From positions 63,014-127,013 of the forward strand of contig NSIK01000010.1 in assembly GCA_002737345.1 (NCBI GenBank): a stretch of 64,000 nucleotides of DNA. The letters are read 5' to 3'. The notes beneath the pieces are model-generated. The model did no database searches. It was not told the DNA's origin and saw only the letters and a program-made list of their open reading frames with translations. Made by a program: the position numbers and the translations under genes. How positions within the stretch are numbered: the first letter of the stretch is position 1; every line of letters begins with the position of its first letter. This DNA is from Nitrospirota bacterium (GTDB lineage: Bacteria; Nitrospirota; Nitrospiria; Nitrospirales; Nitrospiraceae). Below, piece after piece: positions 39,540 to 48,949 of the stretch.

Positions 39540-39789
39540 TCGTCTCGTCACTGACCAGACGGACCCAGGAGGCACCAGAGGCACCTGGTTCCTGATTTCT
39601 AGTCGGTCAGCGGAGGCGGTACGGCAAGCAATTTAGTTGAATAAGTGGGCGATCCTGCTCAAGAGAAAAAACAAGGGTGGTTGATCAAGCAATTAATTCA
39701 TCATGTGGCAGTCTATCGCTATCCGTCGCGGTTAATGGCAATGCAGCTGCAATAGTCTCACCGTCTGATCACTCAACCTGACACTTAGG

Positions 39790-39901
39790 ACACAAGAGAG
39801 TTGAGGTCGCAGCGAGTAAGGACCCTCAGCGCACCCGTAGCGGTACGTTGAGGGTCTGAACGATGCGAGAACGAAGCTGGCGCGTCTGTTTCAGCAGCCT
39901 A
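39790..39901 (-). repeat. Stop-codon-abutting dispersed repeat copy
   Basis: Reverse strand TAGGCTGCTGAAACAGACGCGCCAGCTTCGTTCTCGCATCGTTCAGACCCTCAACGTACCGCTACGGGTGCG. Confidence 0.7.
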
Positions 39902-40834
39902 TTGATGGAAGGAGAAGGGGACGGGAGCAAACGTCACCACAAACACCGCCAGCGCAATCCATCCGACCACAACTCGGCCCCGGCCTAGTGGGACGTGAGG
40001 GTCGCACACGGGCGGATGCCCGAAGCCCCAGAGCCCCGCCATAAAGGCCCAGAGAAGCCAGCCGTGCCAGCCAGCGAGTCCCAGCACAATCAACAAAGGC
40101 ACCATGGCAAAGGCCAACGTCCGTTGACGTGAGCCCCACAGGGCATAGGCCACATGGCCTCCGTCGAGTTGGCCGATGGGAATGAGATTCAACGACGTGA
40201 CAAACAGACCAAACCAGGCGGCGAACCCGATAGGATGCAAGACAATGTCTGCTTGAGGAGGAAGGGACCCGACAACCAGCCAGGAGATAAGCTGCAAGAG
40301 TAACGGCTCGCCCAACTGTAATCCGACGGTCGCGGTCCGATCAACGACCGTTGAGAGATTCAGCCCTATGACCAAGGCCACCACTGCCACGACAAACCCT
40401 GCCAGCGGACCGGCCACGCCGATATCGAAGAGGGCGCGCCGGTTCAAGATCGGTCCTCGCAGGCGAATGATCGCACCAAACGTACCGATGAAATAGGGAG
40501 GACCAGGAATGAACAGAGGTAAGGACGCGGGCACGCGATGGATGCGGGAAAGCACATAATGCCCGCACTCATGGGTCATCAGAATCAGTAATAGCGTCGC
40601 GGCGAAGGGAACCCCGCGACCGAGCAGATCTGGATGCTCCAGCAAAAAGTCCCCCGGCCCGCCGATCGGTCCGTTGTAGGCCTGATAGGCCCCGGCCCAC
40701 AAAGTCGTGAAGACCGTCGCCACAAAAAGGCAAATAGGCAGGGTCCATTTCGAAAAGGGCGTCTCCTCGAACTCCTCCTCGAACGGTTCCTCCACGATAA
40801 TCGGCAGCTCGTCGGGGCGTTGATCAAGGTTCAT
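39899..40834 (-). CDS. Site-2 protease (M50) family membrane protein
   Basis: LILMTHECGHYVLSRIH; GVAGPLAGFVVA; LNLIPIGQLDGGH. Confidence 0.88.
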   Translation of the reverse strand: MNLDQRPDELPIIVEEPFEEEFEETPFSKWTLPICLFVATVFTTLWAGAYQAYNGPIGGPGDFLLEHPDLLGRGVPFAATLLLILMTHECGHYVLSRIHRVPASLPLFIPGPPYFIGTFGAIIRLRGPILNRRALFDIGVAGPLAGFVVAVVALVIGLNLSTVVDRTATVGLQLGEPLLLQLISWLVVGSLPPQADIVLHPIGFAAWFGLFVTSLNLIPIGQLDGGHVAYALWGSRQRTLAFAMVPLLIVLGLAGWHGWLLWAFMAGLWGFGHPPVCDPHVPLGRGRVVVGWIALAVFVVTFAPVPFSFHQ

Positions 40835-40844
40835 AGCGCTTGTC

Positions 40845-41687
40845 TCAGTGATCTAGAGCGAAGGGATTATGGTCGAGCTCTTCGCGTACCGTCGTGGCAG
40901 GACCATGACCGGGCAAGAGGAGACAATCGTGCGGCAGTTTCAGTAGGCGCTGTCTCACGGAATTCAGATGAATCGGAAAGAGGCTGGGTGGGACGGATTT
41001 TCCGATCGATCCGGCAAAGAGAGTGTCGCCGACAAAACAGACAAGCTGTCGCCCGAAATCCACCCGATAACAGATGCCGCCCTGCGTATGCCCCGGCGTA
41101 ACAAGACAATGGGCTGTGAGACGTCCAACCGGAATGGCGCCACCATCCTGCGGCGCCACAAGACGATCCTCAGAAGGCTTCCACCGTAACAGACTGACAT
41201 CCTCAGCTCCCAAATAGACCGGCACAGGCCATCGCGCCAGAAGTTGTTGAATCCCTTCTGCATGGTCCGCATGACCATGAGTGAGACAGATGCCGATCAA
41301 CCGGACTCGATGGGATTCGAACCAAGCGATCATAGCAGGAGCGTTGTAGGCTGTATCGACGAGGAGCGCCTCACCCGAGTCCTGCACGATGTAGCCATTG
41401 ACTCCGTAGCCGTTGATCTCGCCACGGATAGTGGCAATCTCCGGGAGCAAGGGAATCGGTTGGGGCATCCACTGCTCAAACACAATCTGCTCCAAGGGCA
41501 CAGGGCGAAGCTTGAGCGTGGCAGCCAGGGCGTGCACGTCACCCTTGTCACGCGGTTGATCGCCCCGTTCAAGCGCCGTGATAGAAGCTCCTGAAAGACC
41601 AGTGAAACGAGCCACCTCCTCCACGGACCAAGCCTGCCCGATGCGGGCCTTCTTGATGATGTCGCAGAAATCGTCTTCAAGGGGCAC
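40845..41687 (-). CDS. MBL-fold hydrolase with N-terminal XRE-type HTH
   Basis: ARIGQAWSVEEVARFTGLSGASITALERGDQPRD plus LTHGHADHAEGIQ. Confidence 0.82.
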   Translation of the reverse strand: MPLEDDFCDIIKKARIGQAWSVEEVARFTGLSGASITALERGDQPRDKGDVHALAATLKLRPVPLEQIVFEQWMPQPIPLLPEIATIRGEINGYGVNGYIVQDSGEALLVDTAYNAPAMIAWFESHRVRLIGICLTHGHADHAEGIQQLLARWPVPVYLGAEDVSLLRWKPSEDRLVAPQDGGAIPVGRLTAHCLVTPGHTQGGICYRVDFGRQLVCFVGDTLFAGSIGKSVPPSLFPIHLNSVRQRLLKLPHDCLLLPGHGPATTVREELDHNPFALDH

Positions 41688-41800
41688 GGGTTAGCTTTCA
41701 GCTATCAGCTCCGACTGGACTATCCGTTCTTTCCTCACCCACAGCTCCTGAGCTTGGGTTTTCTCTGTGAGGGGATGGCCTGGCTACCTCTCTCCCCTTT

Positions 41801-43273
41801 TCAATGCTCCGGAGCCAACTTAATTTCTTGAACGGCTCCGAATCCCCCCAGCAACTTCGGCAAAGCCTCCCCTGCCCCAACTGCAACGATGGTCAATCGC
41901 TCCGGATTGAAATGTTTCTTCGCCGCAACCAAGATTTCTTCCTTGGTCAAGGCGACGACTCGCGTCCGCAATTGCTGGAGGAAATCAGGGGGAAGACCGT
42001 CATGTTCCAGCTCGACCAACCGCCCTACGATCGCCGACGAACTGGCGAAAGAGAAGACAAACGAATTCACATAAGCCTCTTTCGCTTCCGCTAACTCACT
42101 GTCCGTGACCAGCTCGGTCCTCATCCGCTCCATGTTCGCAATGAACCGGGCAATGACCTCTTGCGTCGAAGGGAGTTTCGTCTCCGCTCTCATCAGCCAG
42201 ACCCCTTGATCATGCACTCCTGTGTTCAATCTGCTACCGACCGAGTAGGCCAAGCCCCGCTTGGTCCGCACATCGTTGAAGAGGCGGCTGCGGAAGGAGC
42301 TGCCTCCTAAAATATCGTTCGCAATCGCGAGGGGCACATAATCAGGATCGCTTTCCTTGATCGACAGATGGCCGACGCGAAGATGCGTTTGCGAGGTATC
42401 CTTGTCCACGAACCGGACGATGGGCTTTCCCGTCTGATTCTGTGGCGCATCCGCGATCGTCAGGGCCGGAACTTCGCCTGGCTTCCAATCGCCAAACGTT
42501 TCGCGCAACAAGGCCACCATCGCGGGTTTGTCAAAGTCTCCTGTGACCCCCAGCATCATGCCGTTCGGCTGGATGGTCTTCCTGTGAAATGCGACCAGAT
42601 CCTCTCTGGTGATACGGGCAATAGACTCGACGCTGCTTTCACGAGCCGTCGGGTGCGCCGCTCCATAGAGGAGCTTCACAAACTCGCGGCTCACGATCGA
42701 GCCAGGATTATCCTGCCTGCGACGAATTCCTTCGATAGACTGAAGCTTGGCCAATTCAACCCGCGCCAATTCAAACGCCGGAGTTCGGATCAGCCCCGCA
42801 AAAATCTGGAGCCCCCGCTTCAAATCCTTGCTAAGGACGTCAAGCGAGGCAGAGCCAGATTTACGGCCAATCGAAATGCCGACATCCCCGGCGAACTGTT
42901 CGAGCTCTGCATCCACTCGTTCCGCCGACAGACCACCTCCGCCGCCGGTCCTCATAAGGGAACCGGTCAGGGACGCCAGACCGACCTTATCGGCCGGATC
43001 GAGCCAGCCTCCCGTTTTCATGGTGGCAGTGACGCTGACTAGGGGCAGCTCATGGTCCTCTAGCAGATAGACGATGACCCCGTTCTCCAGCACCACGCGA
43101 TCTGGTTCTGGCGGAGTAAACTCAACCGGCTTGAAGGTCATCTGCCTGGGATCGCCCAACGCCAGATTCTCGGCACAGGCACTCAGCACCTGAGCCGTCA
43201 GGGCCAGGACCATCGCGCAAAGCACGAAGCTCCATCGTTTCACATTTTTCGTTTCCCGTTTCACGTTCCTCAT
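41801..43273 (-). CDS. M16 (insulinase-like) peptidase, HxxEH-lacking partner subunit
   Basis: LENGVIVYLLEDHELPLVSVTATMKTGGWLDPADKVGLASLTGSLMRTGG; typical M16B non-catalytic subunit. Confidence 0.85.
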   Translation of the reverse strand: MRNVKRETKNVKRWSFVLCAMVLALTAQVLSACAENLALGDPRQMTFKPVEFTPPEPDRVVLENGVIVYLLEDHELPLVSVTATMKTGGWLDPADKVGLASLTGSLMRTGGGGGLSAERVDAELEQFAGDVGISIGRKSGSASLDVLSKDLKRGLQIFAGLIRTPAFELARVELAKLQSIEGIRRRQDNPGSIVSREFVKLLYGAAHPTARESSVESIARITREDLVAFHRKTIQPNGMMLGVTGDFDKPAMVALLRETFGDWKPGEVPALTIADAPQNQTGKPIVRFVDKDTSQTHLRVGHLSIKESDPDYVPLAIANDILGGSSFRSRLFNDVRTKRGLAYSVGSRLNTGVHDQGVWLMRAETKLPSTQEVIARFIANMERMRTELVTDSELAEAKEAYVNSFVFSFASSSAIVGRLVELEHDGLPPDFLQQLRTRVVALTKEEILVAAKKHFNPERLTIVAVGAGEALPKLLGGFGAVQEIKLAPEH

Positions 43274-44844
43274 CGCGCCACCTCTTGCTTCGGCGCCGTC
43301 GCAACCTTTTTCTCTCCAGCCTTCTTCACCAATGTCGCCACAGTCCGGTTCGTTTTTGTAAAATATTCAACCGCCACCCGCTGGATATCTGCCGGCGTGA
43401 CAGCCGCAATTTTATCCCGAGCCTTCAGCGCATAACGCCAATCTTCGGCCACCGTCTGATAGAGGGCCAACTGAGAGGCGAGGCCTCCGTTGGACCGGAG
43501 CGCCCGCACTAAATCTGCGTCGAGATTGTTCAACACCTTTTCCAGCTCCTTGGCGGAGACTGGTTCCGTCTTGAGCCGTTCGAGCTCGGCATAGATGGCT
43601 GCTTCGACTTCCGCTGTCGTATGGGGCGCGAGCGGTGTAGCGCTGAACACGAACAGGTTCGGGGAACGGACCCCTGGATAATTCGAATCGGAATTGACTG
43701 AGGCGGCGATCCGTTGGTCGCGAACCAGATTGGCATAGAGCCGGGAGGTGAGGCCCTCGGTCAGCACCGCGTCGATCACGTCGAAAACATAGTCGTCCGG
43801 ATAGCCCAAGGCCGGCTTGTGGAACCCGATGGCCACAGAGGGTTCGGCATCAAACTCCACTTCCACGCGGCGCTCCCCCCGTTGCGGTGGCTCGACCGTC
43901 ACGATCTGAGGCTGCCGAGGCGCAGCCGGGATCTTGCCGAAAGTTTGTTCGATCAGGGCCATGACTTCCTTCGGATTGATATCGCCGACGATGGCAATCG
44001 TCGCATTGTCTGGACCGTAATGGGATTTGAAGAAAGCTTCCGTGTCGGCCGGCGTGAGCGACAAAATATCCGACTCCCAGCCAATCGTCGGAATGCCGTA
44101 CTGATGAGCGCGAAAGGCGGCCGAGGTGAAGGTTTCGAACAACAGGCCGTTGGGGCTGTCGTCGTTCCGCAACCGCCGTTCCTCCATAACCACGCCTCGC
44201 TCCTTATAGAATTCGCGAAGGACCGGGTGGGCCATGCGGTCGGCTTCGAGCGCAGCCCACAGGGGCAGGCGATTGGCCGGGAGACTGATCATGTAGCGGG
44301 TCAGGTCCTTGCCGGTCGAGGCATTGAGGCCGACCCCGCCATGTCGCTGGTAGAGCAAGGCCATCTCATTGCCTGCCACAAACTGTCCTGCTTGTTCCTG
44401 TAGCTCCGTGAATCGTTTCTGGAGGCGCTCAATGACTCCATGTTCTTCTGGGCTAGCCGGTTTCTCCTGATTCCTCTTTGTGAGGTCCCGTTGCCGCTGT
44501 TCCAACTCAGTTCCCACGCGAAACAGTTCTTCGAGCAGGGGCCGCTCCTTCTCGTAACTCTTCGTCCCCACCGTCCTCGTACCCTTGAAGGCCATATGTT
44601 CATAGAGGTGCGCCAAACCTGTCTGGCCGATCTGCTCGTTCACCCCTCCGACCCGGAAGGTCATGTTGAGGGAGACCACCGGAGTCTGATGCCGCTCGAC
44701 CATGAGCACGGTTAGGCCATTCGCTAGCTTCTGTTCCACCACACGATCGGCTAAACTTGGCGACCCGGCATGGAGCAGATCGAGTTTGAAACTCAAACTG
44801 AGCACGACGAGCAACAACATGAAGCGTGGGACGTAAATCCTCAT
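43270..44844 (-). CDS. M16 peptidase, catalytic subunit
   Basis: GQTGLAHLYEHMAFKGTRTVG (HxxEH); ATGA overlap with neighbouring HAD gene. Confidence 0.9.
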   Translation of the reverse strand: MRIYVPRFMLLLVVLSLSFKLDLLHAGSPSLADRVVEQKLANGLTVLMVERHQTPVVSLNMTFRVGGVNEQIGQTGLAHLYEHMAFKGTRTVGTKSYEKERPLLEELFRVGTELEQRQRDLTKRNQEKPASPEEHGVIERLQKRFTELQEQAGQFVAGNEMALLYQRHGGVGLNASTGKDLTRYMISLPANRLPLWAALEADRMAHPVLREFYKERGVVMEERRLRNDDSPNGLLFETFTSAAFRAHQYGIPTIGWESDILSLTPADTEAFFKSHYGPDNATIAIVGDINPKEVMALIEQTFGKIPAAPRQPQIVTVEPPQRGERRVEVEFDAEPSVAIGFHKPALGYPDDYVFDVIDAVLTEGLTSRLYANLVRDQRIAASVNSDSNYPGVRSPNLFVFSATPLAPHTTAEVEAAIYAELERLKTEPVSAKELEKVLNNLDADLVRALRSNGGLASQLALYQTVAEDWRYALKARDKIAAVTPADIQRVAVEYFTKTNRTVATLVKKAGEKKVATAPKQEVAR

Positions 44845-45491
44845 ATAAAGAGCTCCATTAATTCTTCCGGCCGTTCGATAAACCAGTCCGGTTGACAGGC
44901 TTCCATTTTGGCGCGATTCCCCATGCCATAGCCGACCGCGCAGACACGAATCCCGGCGTTATGCCCGCCGTTGATATCGTTGGTACTGTCCCCGATGAGG
45001 ACGGTACGTTCGGGCGAGACATTCAATTCTTTCATCACATGCAATAGCATACCAGGTTCCGGTTTCAATCCGAATCCATGGTCGCCGCCGACGACATACT
45101 GAAAATGATCCGCCCCCAACCCCTGGAGAATCACATTCGTGTACTCGATCGCCTTATTAGTGGCCACCGCCTTCTGCTTGGCGGCAAAATGTGTCAGCAT
45201 GGCTCCAATGCCGGGATAAAAGGTGGTGCGATCAAGGCAATGGGCCAAGTACTGGCTCCGGAACACCCGCAAAAGCTCCTCGTAGGTGACCCGACTATTC
45301 TCGCCGACCGACAGGCGCAACAGTTGTTTCACTCCGTCGCCCACAAACCCGAAGATTTCCTCCAGTGGCCGCTCCGGCAGTCCCATCTCGGCTAACGTGA
45401 GGTTCACCGACGCGGCAATATCCCACTTGGACTCGATAAGCGTCCCGTCCAGATCGAAAATCAACAGCTCGACTGATGTCTTTCCCATCAT
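44841..45491 (-). CDS. HAD hydrolase (phosphoglycolate phosphatase-like)
   Basis: LLIFDLDGTLIESKWDIAASVNLTLAEMGLP...VLIGDSTNDINGGHNAGI. Confidence 0.88.
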   Translation of the reverse strand: MMGKTSVELLIFDLDGTLIESKWDIAASVNLTLAEMGLPERPLEEIFGFVGDGVKQLLRLSVGENSRVTYEELLRVFRSQYLAHCLDRTTFYPGIGAMLTHFAAKQKAVATNKAIEYTNVILQGLGADHFQYVVGGDHGFGLKPEPGMLLHVMKELNVSPERTVLIGDSTNDINGGHNAGIRVCAVGYGMGNRAKMEACQPDWFIERPEELMELFI

Positions 45492-46045
45492 TTGGCCTTT
45501 CGCAACTCGTCCCGCAACGAATCGAGCAGACCTCGCTTCGCCTGGTCGGTTTCCTTCATCCACCCTTCACGCACGATATTCACCATCCGCTTCTGCCCCA
45601 CGTGTGGCGGCAGCATCGGCTCGATAATTCTCCATCGATTATTGACGGCTTTCACATGAACCCGCACCTCTTCTGTCTTCACCTCCTGGGTGAAGCTGGC
45701 GGTCTCCAGGTTCACCGAACCGAGGACCTGAAAGATGACTGGGATGATCAGTTCGAATCGATCGATCACCTCCCATTGGCGGTAATGCTCCGCCACCGTG
45801 AAACCCCGAATCACGACGACCTGCCGCCACGTCGGCTCTTCATGCCAATTCGTGTAAGAAGAGACCGCATCGATCGACATCACATCGAGCCTGGCCCCCT
45901 TATAATCAAGCCCCAAATATCGTTTCACTACATCGGCTGGAGAATGGTCGAGAGAGTTGGTCTGCGCCGACACGATGTTCGCAGCAAAGAGCCCGCCGAT
46001 CAGAACCAACAGTACGGCCAGCGGAGCGAACATACGGCGGCTCAT
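45488..46045 (-). CDS. Secreted hypothetical protein
   Basis: Signal peptide MSRRMFAPLAVLLVLIGGLFAANIVSAQ; 4-bp overlap with the HAD gene. Confidence 0.7.
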   Translation of the reverse strand: MSRRMFAPLAVLLVLIGGLFAANIVSAQTNSLDHSPADVVKRYLGLDYKGARLDVMSIDAVSSYTNWHEEPTWRQVVVIRGFTVAEHYRQWEVIDRFELIIPVIFQVLGSVNLETASFTQEVKTEEVRVHVKAVNNRWRIIEPMLPPHVGQKRMVNIVREGWMKETDQAKRGLLDSLRDELRKAK

Positions 46046-46294
46046 AATGGAATCCTATGGAGCTTCATGGCATTCGTACCTCCCAATTGTCCTGTCACAG
46101 TCCCGGACAACAGCGCGACGCCCTTTCACGTCCTGTTCACCGTATCGGAGCGGGAGAAATCAAAACGGACCCGCTGGGGAATGAGGGAAAGCAGTATGGA
46201 GCCAGCCAACCCAAAACATCAAGCCAAGCGAACCTAATAGGCTGCTACGGTTTCTTGACCGACAACCCTCTGCATGGTACTGTGCGCGCCCATT

Positions 46295-47587
46295 ATGAAA
46301 ACTATAAAAACGACTCGTTCCGCTAAATTATTCGCCGACGCGCAGCAGCTAATTCCCGGTGGCGTGAATAGCCCGGTGCGCGCCTTCCTCTCCGTCGGAG
46401 GGGCGCCGCGATTTATCAAACGAGCCAAGGGCGCCCGCCTCTACGACGTCGACGGGAACAGCTACATCGACTATATCCTCTCATGGGGCCCGATGATTTT
46501 GGGCCACGCCGCCCCGGCCATCATCCGCACCATCAAGAAGGCCGCCGCGAACGGCACGAGTTATGGCGCGCCGACCGAGCTGGAAGTCACGCTCGCCCGC
46601 ATGATCAACCAGGCCTTCCCCTCGATGGAAAAGGTTCGACTGGTCAGTTCCGGCACCGAAGCGGTCATGAGCGCGATTCGCGTGGCCCGCGGTTTTACGA
46701 AGCGCGACAACATTCTCAAATTCGACGGCTGCTATCACGGTCACGGCGACTACTTGCTGGCGAAAGCCGGCTCCGGTTTGGCCACCTTGGGAATTCCCGA
46801 CTCGCTCGGAGTCCCGGCCGACTTTGCGAAGCACACCTTGACCGTCCCCTACAACGACATCCGGGCGGTCCAGCAGATCATCAAAGAGCAGCGGAACACG
46901 TTGGCCTGCATCATTGTCGAGCCAATCGCAGGGAATATGGGTGTCGTACCACCGGCGCAGGACTTCCTCAGGACGCTCCGCCGGCTCACAGCGGAAAACG
47001 ACATTCTCCTGATTTTCGACGAAGTGATGTCCGGATTCCGCGTCACCTACGGGGGCGCCCAAACGCTCTACGGCATTACGCCGGACCTGACAGTGCTGGG
47101 GAAAATCATCGGCGGAGGGTTGCCGGTCGGCGCCTACGGGGGACGGAAAGAAATCATGAACCTGATCGCGCCCTCTGGGCCGGTCTACCAGGCGGGAACC
47201 TTGTCGGGCAATCCGCTGGCCGTCTCTGCCGGCATTGAAACCCTCAAGCAGCTCAAGGTCCGCGGGGTCTATAAGAAGCTGGAAGAAAAATCCGCAGCCC
47301 TAGCCGAAGGGATCGGTCAGGCGGCCAAGAAAGCCGGCATCCCGCTCACGCAAACCCGAGTCGGTTCGATGCTGGGCGCCTTCTTTACCTCAGGCGCAGT
47401 GGTGGACTGGAATACCGCGAAACTCTCAGACACGAAGCGCTACGGGCAGTTCTTCCACAAGATGCTGGAACAGGGCATCTACCTTGCCCCCTCACAATTT
47501 GAAGCAGCCTTCCTCTCGACCGCTCACTCAACCAGCGATATCGAAAAAACCATCAAGGCCGCGCACGCCGCATTCAAGAGTCTCTAG
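46295..47587 (+). CDS. hemL: Glutamate-1-semialdehyde 2,1-aminomutase
   Basis: LFADAQQLIPGGVNSPVRAF; YIDYILSWGPMILGHA; LLIFDEVMSGFR; LGKIIGGGLPVGAYGG. Confidence 0.96.
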   Translation: MKTIKTTRSAKLFADAQQLIPGGVNSPVRAFLSVGGAPRFIKRAKGARLYDVDGNSYIDYILSWGPMILGHAAPAIIRTIKKAAANGTSYGAPTELEVTLARMINQAFPSMEKVRLVSSGTEAVMSAIRVARGFTKRDNILKFDGCYHGHGDYLLAKAGSGLATLGIPDSLGVPADFAKHTLTVPYNDIRAVQQIIKEQRNTLACIIVEPIAGNMGVVPPAQDFLRTLRRLTAENDILLIFDEVMSGFRVTYGGAQTLYGITPDLTVLGKIIGGGLPVGAYGGRKEIMNLIAPSGPVYQAGTLSGNPLAVSAGIETLKQLKVRGVYKKLEEKSAALAEGIGQAAKKAGIPLTQTRVGSMLGAFFTSGAVVDWNTAKLSDTKRYGQFFHKMLEQGIYLAPSQFEAAFLSTAHSTSDIEKTIKAAHAAFKSL

Positions 47588-47665
47588 CCGCCTCGGTCGT
47601 GAATCATTTCTCGCATCTTGCGAGATGCAAATTTTAATTGCTCAGATTCAGCAAGTTCTCAGATA

Positions 47666-47708
47666 GCTCAAAGGCTCAACGTACGTTACATACGTTGAGC
47701 CTTTGAGC
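47666..47708. repeat. Long perfect inverted repeat (18-bp arms, 7-nt loop)
   Basis: GCTCAAAGGCTCAACGTA-cgttaca-TACGTTGAGCCTTTGAGC between convergent genes. Confidence 0.9.
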
Positions 47709-47747
47709 AAAACAGAAACGCCGCTGCGGTCGTTTTCGACAGCTTCC

Positions 47748-47978
47748 CTATTCCTCGTCCTCATCCTCCATGTCCAACACTTCTTGCCGCTTCTGCTCTT
47801 CCATCGCGTTATGCAAAAGCATGCGGACGAACATCGAATAGAGCGACCCCTTTTCGAGCGTCCCGCCCGGAGGAATGGCAATCTTGCCTTCCTTAATCAT
47901 CCGATCCATCCAAACCTTTTGATCTGGCGCGATCAAGATCGGCAACTCGATCAAACCCACACGTCCCATCATATCCAT
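47748..47978 (-). CDS. Small acidic-tailed hypothetical protein (76 aa)
   Basis: MDMMGRVGLIELPILIAPDQKVWMDRMIKEGK...LDMEDEDEE. Confidence 0.65.
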   Translation of the reverse strand: MDMMGRVGLIELPILIAPDQKVWMDRMIKEGKIAIPPGGTLEKGSLYSMFVRMLLHNAMEEQKRQEVLDMEDEDEE

Positions 47979-48060
47979 AATGCGGCCCCCCTATATAAAA
48001 GCAATGACTTCAACTTAATGAAATCAACATAACCCATGTTTCTTTTTGTCTGTCAGTAAG

Positions 48061-48174
48061 TTAGGGCTTCTTCTTGTTCTTGTCAGACGGGTTATCTGAA
48101 AACAGCAGCCATCCGAGTACCATGAATCCGATTGCCACGCCGGTGATGGCGAGCCAAGTTCCCAGCTTATCCAT
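48061..48174 (-). CDS. Putative 37-aa single-TM protein
   Basis: MDKLGTWLAITGVAIGFMVLGWLLFSDNPSDKNKKKP. Confidence 0.5.
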   Translation of the reverse strand: MDKLGTWLAITGVAIGFMVLGWLLFSDNPSDKNKKKP

Positions 48175-48252
48175 TTAGTGGCTCCTTGTGGGTTCAGACT
48201 GTAGCGCGGCGACCATGGCCTTGTCGAGGCGCTTTATCTTGCCATTGCCATC

Positions 48253-48315
48253 CTAGGCTACTTTTTCTAGGGCTTTATAGACGGTTCCGACCCCAATCTT
48301 GAGCGATTTGGCGAT
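48253..48315 (-). pseudogene. Serine recombinase/resolvase C-terminal HTH fossil
   Basis: IAKSLKIGVGTVYKALEKVA* resembles the resolvase/invertase HTH; in-frame stop immediately upstream. Confidence 0.5.
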
Positions 48316-48370
48316 TTATCAAACGCCCGCCACGTTTGACAGGTGACGACCGGTTCCCTAGAATCGCCGC

Positions 48371-48949
48371 ATGAAAGAACTTGCTCTCAGCGCCTTTGCC
48401 GAAAGTGCGACCGTCAAACAACAGTTCGCGCGCGACCATGTTGACCGCATCGTGCAGGTCGCAACACTAATGGCAATGGCCTTTCGCGAGGGACACAAAG
48501 TCTTATTGTTCGGCAACGGAGGCAGCGCCACGGATGCGGCCCATCTCGCCGCCGAATTCGTCGGACGCTATAAGCGCGAGCGGGCGCCACTCCCGGCCAT
48601 CGCCCTGGCCACCGACATTGCCGCCATCACCTGCATCGCCAACGATTACGGATACGACGAACTCTTTGCCCGACAGATCCGCGCCCATGGCCAGAAGGGC
48701 GACGTCGCCATCGCCATCAGCACCAGCGGCAACTCCCCCAACGTCTTAAAGGGCGTGGAAGCGGCGAAGGCTTGCGGCCTCATCACCGTCGGCTGGACCG
48801 GAGGGACCGGCGGAAAGCTGGCAGGTCTGGTAGACCATTCCTTTGTCGTGCCCTCGGCGGTCACAGCCCGCATTCAGGAAAGTCACATCACGCTTGGCCA
48901 CGTTCTCTGCGAACTCATCGAGGAGCAACTCCTTGGCAAAGTCTCCTGA
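48371..48949 (+). CDS. gmhA: SIS-domain phosphoheptose isomerase
   Basis: LFGNGGSATDAAHLAAEFVGRYKRERAPLPAIAL; SGNSPNVLKGVEAAK. Confidence 0.92.
   Translation: MKELALSAFAESATVKQQFARDHVDRIVQVATLMAMAFREGHKVLLFGNGGSATDAAHLAAEFVGRYKRERAPLPAIALATDIAAITCIANDYGYDELFARQIRAHGQKGDVAIAISTSGNSPNVLKGVEAAKACGLITVGWTGGTGGKLAGLVDHSFVVPSAVTARIQESHITLGHVLCELIEEQLLGKVS

Noticed and set aside
39540-39790. Lower-GC intergenic stretch downstream of the 38838 lipoprotein
   Set aside because: Checked several frames for transposase or other fossils; no convincing motif
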